From NCBI RefSeq assembly GCF_916858655.1, contig NZ_CAKASL010000002.1:744001-808000 (forward strand): a stretch of DNA of 64,000 nucleotides, given 5' to 3'. The translations under genes and the position numbers were made by a program. The notes under the pieces are model-generated. The model was given only the letters and a program-made list of their open reading frames with translations. It was not told the DNA's origin and made no database searches. How positions within the stretch are numbered: the first letter of the stretch is position 1; every line of letters starts with the position of its first letter. Shown here piece after piece: positions 8,486 through 17,501 of the stretch. This DNA is from Aeromicrobium sp. Leaf350. GTDB taxonomy: Bacteria > Actinomycetota > Actinomycetes > Propionibacteriales > Nocardioidaceae.

Positions 8486-9406
8486 ATGTCTTCTCGCCCG
8501 ACCCAGGTCATCCGCTTCCACGTGAGGCACCACGCTGCCGTGATGTCCGGTGAGAAGGTCACGACCGTCCGCTGGCAGGAGCAGGTCGCGGTGGGCCCGG
8601 CCACGTTCGTGTTCGGGGACGGCCCGACGGCGCCGACCCTCACCGGCCGGGTGCTGGGAGTCGAGACTCATCCGCTCCCCACGCTCTCGGCCGCGGACGC
8701 GCGTCAGCCGATCGGTACCGACATGGCGGCGTTCGCCCAGGAGCTGCGCGCCGGCTACTACCCGGACATGCCCGACGACACCGAGGTCCAGGTCGTCGAG
8801 ATCGAGGTCCTGGACGAGCCGCGCCCGACGCGGTGGTTCGCGGAACGAACCGAACGGCAACGCCACGCCTATGCGCGCCGCTTCATCGACATCGCCTCCG
8901 ACGGCAAGGACGTCGACGGCGAGGCCCGACTGATCGATGCGATGGCGACGCCTGGCAGCACCGTCCTGGACGCGGGCTGCGGCGCAGGACGGATCACCCA
9001 CGCCCTGTCCGTGCGTGGCCACCGGGTGATCGGCGTCGACGCGGACCCGATCCTGGTCGAGGCCGGGCGCGAGCAGCACCCGGGCACGGACCTGCGGGTC
9101 CTGGACCTGGTCGACCTGACCCCACACGTGGGCGGGCCGTTCGACGTGATCGTGTGCACCGGCAACGTCATGACGTACGTCGAGCCCGGCACGGAGCGAG
9201 CCATCCTGGCAGCGATGGCGACCGTGATCGCCCCCCGCGGCCGGGTCGTGTTCGGCTTCCACACCGACCGGGCCTATACCGTCGAGGCGCTCGACCAGGA
9301 CGCGTCCGACGTGGGCTGGCACCTCGAGCACCGCTTTGGCACCTGGAACCTCGACCCGTTCACCGGCGAGAGCGACTGGGCCGTCTCGGTCTTCCGCAGC
9401 GCCTAG
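8486..9406 (+). CDS. ASCH domain fused to class I SAM methyltransferase
   Basis: The 306-residue protein is a fusion. Residues 1-115 match an ASCH domain, a PUA-like RNA-binding fold, with the typical early GEKVTTVRW segment (a 'G.K..T.R' motif). Residues about 120-306 form a Rossmann methyltransferase with the SAM-binding VLDAGCGAGR and the acidic GVDAD at the end of strand 2. The combination suggests that the ASCH part recruits an RNA or a modified nucleoside and the second domain methylates it or an associated substrate. This is inference. The methyltransferase half alone resembles many generic ones. Translation could be leaderless (GAGACT six bases before ATG) or use GGGAG nine bases upstream. 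A strong hairpin follows the stop. Confidence 0.8.
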   Translation: MSSRPTQVIRFHVRHHAAVMSGEKVTTVRWQEQVAVGPATFVFGDGPTAPTLTGRVLGVETHPLPTLSAADARQPIGTDMAAFAQELRAGYYPDMPDDTEVQVVEIEVLDEPRPTRWFAERTERQRHAYARRFIDIASDGKDVDGEARLIDAMATPGSTVLDAGCGAGRITHALSVRGHRVIGVDADPILVEAGREQHPGTDLRVLDLVDLTPHVGGPFDVIVCTGNVMTYVEPGTERAILAAMATVIAPRGRVVFGFHTDRAYTVEALDQDASDVGWHLEHRFGTWNLDPFTGESDWAVSVFRSA

Positions 9407-9411
9407 ATCGG

Positions 9412-9447
9412 AAAAACCCCGCAGACTCCGAAGAATCTGCGGGGTTT
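9412..9447. terminator. Bidirectional Rho-independent terminator
   Basis: A perfect 12-base stem (AAACCCCGCAGA at 9414-9425 with TCTGCGGGGTTT at 9436-9447) encloses a 10-base loop. On the minus strand it continues into five T residues just beyond the 3' end of tRNA-Leu. On the plus strand it has three T residues and follows the ASCH-methyltransferase stop. It is therefore strongest as the tRNA terminator. Confidence 0.88.
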
Positions 9448-9452
9448 CGCTG

Positions 9453-9537
9453 TGTCCGAGGGGGGACTTGAACCCCCACGCCCCATTAAGGGCACTAGCA
9501 CCTCAAGCTAGCGCGTCTACCATTCCGCCACCCGGAC
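9453..9537 (-). tRNA. tRNA-Leu (GAG anticodon)
   Basis: Read on the minus strand, the sequence folds into a class II tRNA. The acceptor strands are GTCCGGG and CTCGGAC (one G-T pair) with discriminator A. A D arm, an anticodon stem CTAGC/GCTAG around the loop TTGAGGT (anticodon GAG), a long variable arm as expected for leucine, and a T arm GGGGG-TTCAAGT-CCCCC are all present. CCA is not encoded. It decodes CUC/CUU. The terminator hairpin lies six bases downstream. Confidence 0.95.
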
Positions 9538-9623
9538 GTGTGACTCGCTGCTCCCGCCTGACCGGCTTCGGCAGCGCGTGCGATCTTAGCAAACGACCGT
9601 CGGGCTTCCGAATCGGGTCCGGG

Positions 9624-9860
9624 TCATCGACCCTCGGCCGCTCGGCGCTGCAGTCCGTCGAGGAACTGGTCGACCTCGCCCATGTCGTAGGACGGTCGCA
9701 GACGACGCGGCTTGAAGCGGGCGGAGCGGATCCGGTCGGCCAGCGCCGGGTCGGGCCGCGCACGGCCGATCTCGGCCTCGACCGTGGCGACGAAGGCGTC
9801 GACCTCGTCGGCGTCGTAGCCCTCGCGGAACCGCACCAGCGTGAATCGGGGGGTCGTCAT
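9624..9860 (-). CDS. Small DivIVA-domain protein
   Basis: This 78-residue protein contains two copies of the DivIVA-like motif: FTLVRFREGYDADEVDAFV near the N-terminus and FKPRRLRPSYDMGEVDQFL near the C-terminus. Both have the YD..EVD.F core seen in actinobacterial DivIVA/Wag31 N-termini and in short DivIVA-domain proteins. The long coiled coil of true DivIVA is missing, so a polar-scaffold role cannot be assumed. It follows the DUF445 gene by 15 bases with AGGAG six bases before the ATG, so the two are likely co-transcribed. Confidence 0.8.
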   Translation of the reverse strand: MTTPRFTLVRFREGYDADEVDAFVATVEAEIGRARPDPALADRIRSARFKPRRLRPSYDMGEVDQFLDGLQRRAAEGR

Positions 9861-9875
9861 GGGGTCTCCTGACGG

Positions 9876-11144
9876 TCAGAGGTGAGCGAGCGTGTGGATG
9901 ACGAGCCCCGCGAGGCCGCCGACCACCGTGCCGTTGATGCGGATGAACTGCAGGTCGCGGCCGACGTGCAGCTCGATGCGCTGGGCGGTCTCGACGCCGT
10001 CCCAGCGCGACACCGTGGCCGAGATGACGGTCGCGAGCTCGTGCCCGTGGCGCTCGACGGTGTACGAGGCGACGTCGGCCGCCAGGTCGTCGACGCGGGC
10101 CGCGAGCCGGTCGTCCTCGCGCAGCCGCCGACCGAGGTTCTCGACCTCCTCGACCGCACGCCGCCGCAGGAGGCCGTCCTCGGTCAGCGCCTCGCTCAGG
10201 ACGCCCTTGAGGGAGGTCCAGAGCGACACCGCCGTGAGCACGACCTGCGGCTGGTGGAGCACGCGCTCCTTGAGGCGGTCGGCGCGCTCGCGGGTGGCTT
10301 CGTCGAACTGCAGGTCGTGCGCGAGCTGGCCCAGCCAGTGGTCGAACGCCGCACGCGCACGGTGCTGCGGGTCGTCGCGGATCTCGGCGACCCACCGGAC
10401 CGCCTCCAGGTGCAGCCGCGACGCCACGCGGTCGTCGACCCACTGCGGGGTCCACCACGGTGCCCGCTGCTCCACGATCTGTGCGACCTCGGCCTCGTTG
10501 CTCAGCAGCCAGCGGTGCAGCTCCTCGGCCACGAGGTCGACGAGGCCCGTGTGGGCACCGTCCTTGACGATCTCGGTGATCATCTGTCCGATCGCGGGCC
10601 CCATCGGCTCGGCGCTCAGCTTCGGCACCATGACGTCGCGCACGAGCGACTCGACGTCCTCGTCGCTGATGCGGTCGAGCCCGTGGGCGGCAATGCGCGA
10701 ACCGGCGCGCACGAGGCGCTCGGCGTGGCCCGGCTCCTGCAGCCACTGGCCGGCGCGGTCCGCGACCCCCACCGCGAGGACGCGCTCCCGCACCACCCCT
10801 GGTTGGAGGAAGTTGTCGACCACGAAGTCCTGGAGGCTCTCCCCCAGCGACTCCTTGCGCCGCGGGATGATCGCCGTGTGCGGGATCGGCAGCCCGAGCG
10901 GGTGCCGGAAGAGCGCCGTGACCGCGAACCAGTCGGCGATCGCCCCCACCATGGCCGCCTCGGCCGTCGCGTTGACGTAGCCGAGCCAGCCCTCGCCGTC
11001 ACGGGTCAGCACGAAGATGATCGCGGCCACCACGAGCAGCGACGTCGCGACGACCCGCATGCGACGCAGCGATCGACGGCGTTCGGCATCCTTGGCCGAG
11101 AGCTCGGCGGGCATGGCGAACGACGTCGTCGTCTCGGCGGGCAT
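9876..11144 (-). CDS. DUF445 family membrane protein
   Basis: This 422-residue protein has an N-terminal membrane helix (about 30-48), the DUF445 signature region GAIADWFAVTALFRHPLG.PIPHTAIIP and a long charged, largely helical body. A second hydrophobic stretch (VVGGLAGLVIHTLAHL) closes the protein at the C-terminus. DUF445 (YjiN-like) proteins are membrane proteins without a firmly assigned function. ATG 11144 is used; the internal ATG at 11114 is an alternative. The same frame stays open far upstream, but that part is antisense to the metallopeptidase gene. It is divergent from that gene and upstream of the DivIVA-like gene. Confidence 0.82.
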   Translation of the reverse strand: MPAETTTSFAMPAELSAKDAERRRSLRRMRVVATSLLVVAAIIFVLTRDGEGWLGYVNATAEAAMVGAIADWFAVTALFRHPLGLPIPHTAIIPRRKESLGESLQDFVVDNFLQPGVVRERVLAVGVADRAGQWLQEPGHAERLVRAGSRIAAHGLDRISDEDVESLVRDVMVPKLSAEPMGPAIGQMITEIVKDGAHTGLVDLVAEELHRWLLSNEAEVAQIVEQRAPWWTPQWVDDRVASRLHLEAVRWVAEIRDDPQHRARAAFDHWLGQLAHDLQFDEATRERADRLKERVLHQPQVVLTAVSLWTSLKGVLSEALTEDGLLRRRAVEEVENLGRRLREDDRLAARVDDLAADVASYTVERHGHELATVISATVSRWDGVETAQRIELHVGRDLQFIRINGTVVGGLAGLVIHTLAHL

Positions 11145-11188
11145 TCCCGCAGCGTATCGACGGACCCGCTGTTCGGCTCGTCGCTGCG

Positions 11189-11194
11189 TAGACT
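11189..11194 (+). promoter_or_regulatory. -10 hexamer for a leaderless transcript
   Basis: TAGACT lies seven bases before the GTG at 11202 and supports that start over upstream in-frame codons. It sits in the 57-base divergent gap between the DUF445 and metallopeptidase genes. Confidence 0.5.
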
Positions 11195-11201
11195 CCGAGC
11201 C

Positions 11202-12092
11202 GTGAGCTTCAACGACAAGGCGCGCCTCGACACCAGCCAGGTGCTGGGCGGCAAGGGCGGCGCGATCGCGGGCGGCGGCATCGGCAGCGTCGTGCTCCTG
11301 CTGGTCTACCTCTTCCTCGGCGGCAGTGGCGGCTCCGGCTCCCTGCCGTTCGACCCGTCGCAGGTGCTCCAGGGCGGCTCCGGCAGCAGCGTCGACGTCT
11401 CGGAGTGCCAGACCGGAGCCGACGCCAACCGTTCGGACGTCTGCCGCATCGTCGGCACGGTCAACAGCGTCCAGGACTACTGGGGCGATGCCCTGCTGGA
11501 TGGCACGGGTGAGGCGTACCGCGAGGCGAAGACGGTGATCTTCTCCGGCTCCACGCAGACCGCGTGCGGGTCGGCCACGGCGGCGGTGGGTCCGTTCTAC
11601 TGCCCGGCCGACGAGCAGGTGTACATCGACGCCACGTTCTTCGACGAGCTCACGAGCCGCTTCGGCGCCGACGGCGGCAACCTCGCGCAGATGTACGTCG
11701 TGGCGCACGAGTACGGGCACCACGTCGAGAACATCCTCGGCGACCTCCAGGCCGGGCAGCAGGACCGCTCCACCGGCCCGACCAGCGCCGGCGTGCGGAT
11801 CGAGCTCCGGGCCGACTGCCTCGCGGGCGTCTGGGCGCACCACGCGTCCACGACGGAAGACGCCGACGGCGTCACCCTGATCGAGCCACTGACCCGCGAC
11901 GACATCGACTCGGCCCTGTCGGCTGCCGAGGCCGTCGGCGACGACCACATCCAGGAGGAGCTCGGCGGCGGCACGGTGAACCCCGACACCTGGACCCACG
12001 GCTCGAGCGAGCAGCGCCAGCGCTGGTTCCTCGCGGGCTACGAGTCCGGCACGATCGACTCCTGCGACACGTTCGGCACCGACGACCTGTGA
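11202..12092 (+). CDS. Neutral zinc metallopeptidase (YpfJ family)
   Basis: The 296-residue protein has one membrane helix (about 22-40) after a short N-terminus, a Gly/Ser linker and a large outer domain. The zinc motif HEYGHHVE sits at 169-176, and cysteines at about 69, 81, 122 and 134 probably form disulfides. The QDYW, FYCPAD and ADCLAGVW patches are characteristic of the PF04228 'putative neutral zinc metallopeptidase' family. The catalytic role is inferred from the HExxH motif; substrates are unknown. Its stop overlaps the next GTG (GTGA), coupling it to a second, intramembrane protease. Confidence 0.88.
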   Translation: MSFNDKARLDTSQVLGGKGGAIAGGGIGSVVLLLVYLFLGGSGGSGSLPFDPSQVLQGGSGSSVDVSECQTGADANRSDVCRIVGTVNSVQDYWGDALLDGTGEAYREAKTVIFSGSTQTACGSATAAVGPFYCPADEQVYIDATFFDELTSRFGADGGNLAQMYVVAHEYGHHVENILGDLQAGQQDRSTGPTSAGVRIELRADCLAGVWAHHASTTEDADGVTLIEPLTRDDIDSALSAAEAVGDDHIQEELGGGTVNPDTWTHGSSEQRQRWFLAGYESGTIDSCDTFGTDDL

Positions 12093-12829
12093 GCACGGCG
12101 CCCCCGCAGGACCGGCGCCGGGTCACCGCCGAGATCTGGATCGTCCTGGGCCTGTCCCTCGGCCAGTCCGCCGTCTACGCGGTCCTGAGCCTCGTCGTGA
12201 AGCTCACGAACGGCGGCCTGCGTGAGTCCACCGCCAGCCTGAACGCCTCGCGCGCCGACCAGCAGTGGCTCGACCTGACCCTGCAGGTGCTCTCGATCGT
12301 GTTCGCCCTCGTGCCGGTGGCGCTGGCCCTCTACCTGCTCGCGGGCCGCTCGATCGGCTTCGACCGGCGATCCCCCGGCCGGGACACCGCGGTCGGTGCG
12401 CTCCTCGCCCTCGTGATCGGCGTCCCCGGCCTCGGCCTGTACTTCGCAGGCCGGGCGCTCGGCGTCACGGCCGAGATCGTCGTCGCGCCTGACACCGTCT
12501 ACTGGTGGACGGCGGTGATCCTGGTGGTCGCTGCCCTGCAGAACGGCCTCCTCGAGGAGGTGGTGGTCGTCGGCTACCTCTTCACCCGTCTGCGCGACCT
12601 CGGCTGGGGCCCCTGGCCGATCATCGTCACGAGCGCCCTCCTCCGCGGCAGCTACCACCTCTACCAGGGGTTCGGCCAGGCGCTCGGCAACGTCGTGATG
12701 GGCCTGGTGTTCGGCTGGTGGTTCCAGCGCACGGGCCGTGTGCTGCCGCTCGTCATCGCCCACACGCTGCTCGACGTCGTCGCGTTCGTCGGGTACCTGA
12801 CCCTCGGCGAGGCCCTGGGCCTGCGGTGA
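12089..12829 (+). CDS. CPBP family intramembrane metalloprotease
   Basis: The 246-residue polytopic protein has about seven hydrophobic segments. The C-terminal half carries the CPBP (CAAX protease/bacteriocin-processing, ABI) motifs: LLEEVVVVGYL, then YHLYQG, then AHTLLD. The first motif has the paired glutamates, but the usual arginine of EExxxR is replaced by valine, as in one actinobacterial subgroup. Activity is therefore likely but not certain. GTG 12089 overlaps the stop of the YpfJ-type peptidase, so two membrane proteases are made from one transcript. Confidence 0.83.
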   Translation: MSTAPPQDRRRVTAEIWIVLGLSLGQSAVYAVLSLVVKLTNGGLRESTASLNASRADQQWLDLTLQVLSIVFALVPVALALYLLAGRSIGFDRRSPGRDTAVGALLALVIGVPGLGLYFAGRALGVTAEIVVAPDTVYWWTAVILVVAALQNGLLEEVVVVGYLFTRLRDLGWGPWPIIVTSALLRGSYHLYQGFGQALGNVVMGLVFGWWFQRTGRVLPLVIAHTLLDVVAFVGYLTLGEALGLR

Positions 12830-12842
12830 CAGACTGTCCGCG

Positions 12843-15800
12843 ATGAGGATCGAGTTCGACGACGCGCTGCCGATCTCGGCCCGGCGCGACGAGATCGCCG
12901 ACGCGATGGCGTCCCACCAGGTGGTGGTCGTGGCCGGCGAGACGGGTTCCGGCAAGACGACCCAGCTCCCGAAGATCGCCCTCGGCGTCGGCCGGGAACG
13001 CATCGCCCACACGCAGCCGCGACGGATCGCCGCGCGCTCGGTGGCCAAGCGCATCGCGGACGAGTGCGACGTCGAGCTCGGCACCGAGGTCGGCTACGCC
13101 GTGCGCTTCGACGACCGCAGCTCCTCCGACACGAAGATCCGCCTGGTGACCGACGGCCTGCTGCTGCAGGAGATCCACCACGACCGTGAGCTGCGGCGCT
13201 ACGACACCATCATCGTCGACGAGGCGCACGAACGGTCCCTGTCGATCGACTTCCTGCTGGGCTACCTGCGGCAGCTGCTCCCCCGCCGCCCCGACCTGAA
13301 GGTCGTCATCACGTCGGCGACGATCGACGTCGACCGATTCGCGGCGCTGTTCGACGCTCCCGTGATCGAGGTCAGCGGTCGCACGTACCCGGTCGAGATG
13401 CGGTACCGGCCGCTGAGCGACCCCGACGCGGGCGACCTGCTCGACGGCATCTCGTCCGCGGTGGAGGAGCTGCCGCGCGACGGCGACATCCTGGTGTTCC
13501 TGCCGGGCGAGCGCGACATCCGCGACGTCGACGAGCACCTGAGCGGGAAGAAGTACCGCAACACCGAGATCCTCCCGCTGTTCGGACGTCTCTCGGCGCA
13601 GGACCAGCAGAAGATCTTCGCCTCACACCCGGGTCGGCGCATCGTCCTGTCGACCAACGTGGCCGAGACGTCCCTGACCGTGCCCGGCATCCGGTACGTG
13701 ATCGACCCCGGCCTGGCCCGGATCTCGCGATACAGCCAGCGGTTGAAGGTGCAGCGGCTGCCGATCGAGCCGATCTCGCAGGCCAGCGCCGCCCAGCGCG
13801 CGGGTCGGTGCGGACGGGTGGCCGACGGCATCTGCATCCGCCTCTACGCCGAGGACGACTTCGAGGGCCGCCCGGAGTTCACCGACCCGGAGATCCAGCG
13901 CACGAACCTCGCCTCGGTCATCGTGCAGATGGCGGCCCTGGACCTGGGTCCCATCCAGGAGTTCGGCTTCCTCGACCCGCCGGACTCGCGCTCCATCAGC
14001 GATGGCGTGAACCTGCTGCGCGAGCTGAACGCGGTCGTCGACGCGAAGGACGGCAGCCTGCGCCTGACCCGGCTCGGCCGCACCATGTCGCGTCTGCCGG
14101 TCGACCCGCGCATGGCTCGCATGATCGTCGCGGCCGACCGGCTCGGCTGCCTGGCCGACGTGCTGGTGATCGTCGCCGCGATGTCGATCCAGGACCCGCG
14201 TGAGCGCCCGCTCGAGAAGCAGCAGGCCGCTGACGAGAAGCACGCGCGCTTCCGTCAGCCCGATTCCGACTTCCTGTCGTGGCTCTCGCTCTGGACCTAC
14301 CTGCGGGAGCAGCGCGACGAGATGTCGCACTCGAAGTTCCGGGCCATGTGCAAGAGCGAGTACCTGCACTACCTGCGCATCCGGGAGTGGCAGGACGTCC
14401 ACACGCAGCTGCGACGGACCGTCAAGGACCTGGGGATGAAGGCGGGCGAGCCGTCGAGCGATCCCGACACGGTGCACCGCGCGCTCCTCACGGGGCTGCT
14501 CTCGCACATCGGCCTGCGCGAGGCGGACGGACGCGAGTTCGCCGGGGCGCGCGGGGCGCGCTTCATGGTGTTCCCCGGCTCCGGGCTCGCGAAGAAGCCG
14601 CCGGCGTGGGTCATGGCGGCCGAGCTGGTCGAGACCACCCGGCTCTGGGCGCGCACCGCGGCACGCATCCAGCCCGAGTGGATCGAGGAGGCCGCCGAGC
14701 ACCTCGTGAAGCGCCAGTACGCCGAGCCGCACTGGTCGACCAAGCGCGGTGCGGCGATGGCGCGGGAGCGGGTGCTCCTCTACGGCCTGCCCGTCGTGGC
14801 CGACCGCCTCGTGCCGCTCGGCCGGTTCGACGCACCGCTCGCGCGGGAGCTCTTCATCCGACACGCGCTCGTGCAGGGCGAGTGGCGCACCAATCACGCT
14901 TTCTGGCGCCACAACCAGCAGCTGCTGGAGGACGTCGATGCGCTGGAGTCACGCGTGCGGCGCCGCGACCTGCGGGTCGACGACGAGACCCTCTACGGCT
15001 TCTACGACGAACGCGTGCCGGCCGACGTGGTCTCGACGCGCCACTTCGACGGCTGGTGGAAGAAGGCACGACGCGATCGGGCGGACCTGCTCGACCTCAG
15101 CACGGCCGACCTCGTCCGGCAGGACGCCCCCGGCGCGGAGGAGTTCCCCACGGAGTGGTTCTCCGACGGCGCCCCCATGAGCCTGACGTACACGTTCGAG
15201 CCCGGCACGGTCGACGACGGCGTCACGGTCGACGTGACGCTCGAGCAGCTTCCGTCGCTCGACGCGGACGCCTTCGGCTGGCAGGTCGAGGGGCACCGGC
15301 GCGAGCTCGTGGAGGCGCTGATCCGGTCGATGCCGAAGCAGCTGCGCCGCGGCTTCGTGCCCGCCCCGCAGGTCGCCGGCGAGGTCTACGCCCAGCTGGA
15401 TCCGTCGCGGGGCTCGGTGACCACCGAGCTGGCGAGGGCGTTGACGGCTCGCGGTGGGGCGGCCGTCACCGCCGACGACTTCGACCTCTCCGGCCTGCCC
15501 GACCACCTCCGCGTGAAGTTCCGCGTCCTGGACGGCACCGGGGAGGTCGCTCGCGGGAACGACCTCGACGAGCTGCGCGAACGGCTGCGTCCGCGTCTGC
15601 GCGAGCAGCTGCAGGACGCCACGGGTGGCATCGAGCGCACCGGCGAGCGGTCCTGGGTGTTCGGCACGGTGCCGGTCGAGGTCACGGCCGGGCGTCAGAC
15701 CGGGTACCCGGCGGTCGTCGACGAGGGCGCGAGCGTCGGGCTGAAGGTCCTGCACAACGCGGCCGAGCAACGGGCTGCGGGCATCCGTGGACAGGCGCGA

Positions 15801-16451
15801 CTCGTGTCGTTCGACCTGCCGTCGGTGGTCCCGGCGATCGGGCGCACGCTCGACGTCCGCGCGAAGCTGACGCTGCAGACCGGGCCCTACCGTGACGCGG
15901 CCGAGGTCATCGAGGCGTGCTGGCTCGCGGCGATCGACCACCTGGTCGTGACGCACGGGGGTCCGGTGGCGGACGAGGCGGCGTTCGAGGCGCTCACGGC
16001 GGCGGTCAAGCCGGAGGTCTTCGACGTCACCCAGCGCGTGCTGACCCACGTGATCCGCTCCTACGAACGGCTCGGGGAGGTGCGGCCCGGCTCCGACGAG
16101 GCGGGGCAGGACGTGGCGGTGCAGCTGTCCTGGCTCGTGTACCGCGGCTTCATCCGCGATCTCGGGGTCGAGCGGATCCACCGGCTGCCGGTCTACCTGC
16201 AGGCGGCCGCGGCGCGCCTCCAGATCGCCGGCACTCCCGATCCCCTGCTCGAGGCGCAGGACCTGGAGGCCGAGTTCCACCGTCGCACCGCGTCGCTGAC
16301 CGAGTGGCAGAAGCTGTCGCCAGACGTGCAGCGGGTCAGGTGGTCCCTGGAAGAGCTGCGCATCAGCCTGACCGCCCAGAAGCTCGGCACGGCGCACCCC
16401 ATCAGCCTCCAGCGGATGCGCAAGCAGCTGGACACCCTCCCCACCCCCTGA
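12843..16451 (+). CDS. hrpA: ATP-dependent RNA helicase HrpA
   Basis: This 1202-residue DEAH-box helicase has a Walker A motif GETGSGKTT at 32-40 and DEAH at 126-129 in helicase domain 1. SAT (in TSATID), the domain-2 motif TNVAETSLT and QRAGRCGR follow. After the helicase core come the HA2/OB region and a long C-terminal DUF3418 domain, as in E. coli HrpA, though the protein is slightly shorter than that one. HrpA remodels RNA and acts on stalled or collided ribosomes in enterobacteria. The ATG is preceded by CAGACT with seven bases between, compatible with a leaderless transcript. The stop lies inside the start of repeat copy A. Confidence 0.95.
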   Translation: MRIEFDDALPISARRDEIADAMASHQVVVVAGETGSGKTTQLPKIALGVGRERIAHTQPRRIAARSVAKRIADECDVELGTEVGYAVRFDDRSSSDTKIRLVTDGLLLQEIHHDRELRRYDTIIVDEAHERSLSIDFLLGYLRQLLPRRPDLKVVITSATIDVDRFAALFDAPVIEVSGRTYPVEMRYRPLSDPDAGDLLDGISSAVEELPRDGDILVFLPGERDIRDVDEHLSGKKYRNTEILPLFGRLSAQDQQKIFASHPGRRIVLSTNVAETSLTVPGIRYVIDPGLARISRYSQRLKVQRLPIEPISQASAAQRAGRCGRVADGICIRLYAEDDFEGRPEFTDPEIQRTNLASVIVQMAALDLGPIQEFGFLDPPDSRSISDGVNLLRELNAVVDAKDGSLRLTRLGRTMSRLPVDPRMARMIVAADRLGCLADVLVIVAAMSIQDPRERPLEKQQAADEKHARFRQPDSDFLSWLSLWTYLREQRDEMSHSKFRAMCKSEYLHYLRIREWQDVHTQLRRTVKDLGMKAGEPSSDPDTVHRALLTGLLSHIGLREADGREFAGARGARFMVFPGSGLAKKPPAWVMAAELVETTRLWARTAARIQPEWIEEAAEHLVKRQYAEPHWSTKRGAAMARERVLLYGLPVVADRLVPLGRFDAPLARELFIRHALVQGEWRTNHAFWRHNQQLLEDVDALESRVRRRDLRVDDETLYGFYDERVPADVVSTRHFDGWWKKARRDRADLLDLSTADLVRQDAPGAEEFPTEWFSDGAPMSLTYTFEPGTVDDGVTVDVTLEQLPSLDADAFGWQVEGHRRELVEALIRSMPKQLRRGFVPAPQVAGEVYAQLDPSRGSVTTELARALTARGGAAVTADDFDLSGLPDHLRVKFRVLDGTGEVARGNDLDELRERLRPRLREQLQDATGGIERTGERSWVFGTVPVEVTAGRQTGYPAVVDEGASVGLKVLHNAAEQRAAGIRGQARLVSFDLPSVVPAIGRTLDVRAKLTLQTGPYRDAAEVIEACWLAAIDHLVVTHGGPVADEAAFEALTAAVKPEVFDVTQRVLTHVIRSYERLGEVRPGSDEAGQDVAVQLSWLVYRGFIRDLGVERIHRLPVYLQAAAARLQIAGTPDPLLEAQDLEAEFHRRTASLTEWQKLSPDVQRVRWSLEELRISLTAQKLGTAHPISLQRMRKQLDTLPTP

Positions 16452-16512
16452 CCCGCCCAGATTTGTCGAGTTTGGGCCCGTTCCTTGGTCAAAAGGGGGC
16501 CCAAACTGGTCA
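16449..16512 (+). repeat. Hairpin repeat, copy A
   Basis: The copy begins at the TGA stop of hrpA and continues CCCGCCCAGAT. It contains the perfect stem AGTTTGGGCCC (16469-16479) / GGGCCCAAACT (16497-16507) around a 17-base loop. It aligns along nearly its whole length with the reverse complement of 17502-17569. It may also act as a terminator, but no T-run follows. Confidence 0.72.
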
Positions 16513-16523
16513 TATCGTGCAGG

Positions 16524-17426
16524 TCACCGGGAGAACCAGCGCAGCCACTGCGAGCTCATGACGGGTGACGGGCCCCGGTAGCCGTGGGCGACCAGGGCGG
16601 CATAGACACGCGACGGCACCGTTGCCGGCGTCCTGAGGTCGGAAGCCGTGATCACGATGACCGTCCACCCGGCCGCCTCGAGGAGCTCGCGCCGACGCAG
16701 GTCGTGGACCCACGTCCGCAGGTCGGTCAGGTGGTGGCGTCCGTCGTACTCGACGATGACCTTCCACCGGCGATACACGAGGTCGCCCCGTGCGAGGAAT
16801 CCGCCGTCCTCGTCGAGCACGACACCGTTCACCTCAGGCTCCGGAAGGCGTCCGAACCGGAGCATCACGCGGAGGGTCGACTCCGGCGGGGATTCCGCGC
16901 CCTTGCGGACCAGGGGTGCCACGCGCCGGGCTTTGCGAACACCGTCCAGGTGACGTGAGTCCGCGTACCAGCGGAGATCATCAGTCGTCGTGTGCCCGGC
17001 GTGCACCAAGTGGTCCCCGAAGGCAACCAGCTCGGGCAACGCGGTGCGAGCAGCGACATCGACGAAGGTCCGATCCGGGCCTGTGGTCCAGAACCCGTCG
17101 ACCTCACGTGGATGCAGCTGCCAGCGACGCCGGTGCAGGACGATCTCGGGGAGCGACGTGTGGGCCGACGTGTTCGTGGAGAACTCGAGGATGCCGCGCC
17201 TCCTGCCCTCGAAGCCGTAGAGCCTCATGGCCGAGGTGTGGCTGACGACCGCGTCGCCGGGCAGCACCAGCAGTGCGGCCTGGATCCACAGCGCGAAGGT
17301 GGGCTCCACATCGGCCGAGATGTATACACCGCGGAGCAGACGTCGGAACCGTCGAGACCTGAGCTGCTTGCGGGTCAGGCCGAGCTCAGCGGCCTGCGCG
17401 ACGGTGAAGGGGCGGGAGGGATCCAT
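16524..17426 (-). CDS. AbiEi-like N-terminus plus DUF559/Vsr-like endonuclease domain protein
   Basis: This 300-residue protein has two parts. Residues 1-100 resemble the winged-helix N-terminus of AbiEi-type antitoxins (VAQAAELGLTRKQLRSR...RLLRGVYI), followed by a helical middle. Residues about 195-285 resemble the DUF559/very-short-patch endonuclease fold: E182, then D214, VIVEYDGRHH and R...LEAAGWTVIVIT. The acidic-H pattern is typical of a PD-(D/E)xK nuclease. Such genes are common and multicopy in actinobacteria, with no firmly established role; a nuclease in defence or an AbiE-like system is possible. The gene sits alone between convergent hrpA and FKBP genes and is bracketed by inverted repeats. 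Its G+C looks somewhat lower than its neighbours'. Confidence 0.72.
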   Translation of the reverse strand: MDPSRPFTVAQAAELGLTRKQLRSRRFRRLLRGVYISADVEPTFALWIQAALLVLPGDAVVSHTSAMRLYGFEGRRRGILEFSTNTSAHTSLPEIVLHRRRWQLHPREVDGFWTTGPDRTFVDVAARTALPELVAFGDHLVHAGHTTTDDLRWYADSRHLDGVRKARRVAPLVRKGAESPPESTLRVMLRFGRLPEPEVNGVVLDEDGGFLARGDLVYRRWKVIVEYDGRHHLTDLRTWVHDLRRRELLEAAGWTVIVITASDLRTPATVPSRVYAALVAHGYRGPSPVMSSQWLRWFSR

Positions 17427-17501
17427 CCCTCGAGCGTCGCGCCGGCAGCGGAGTCACGGGAGCGCCAAGGTGTCACCTGTGGACAGCGGGCGCGCTCTCC
17501 C

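Noticed and set aside
9336..9872. 178-codon plus-strand frame across the tRNA
   Set aside because: It runs antisense through tRNA-Leu and the DivIVA-like gene.
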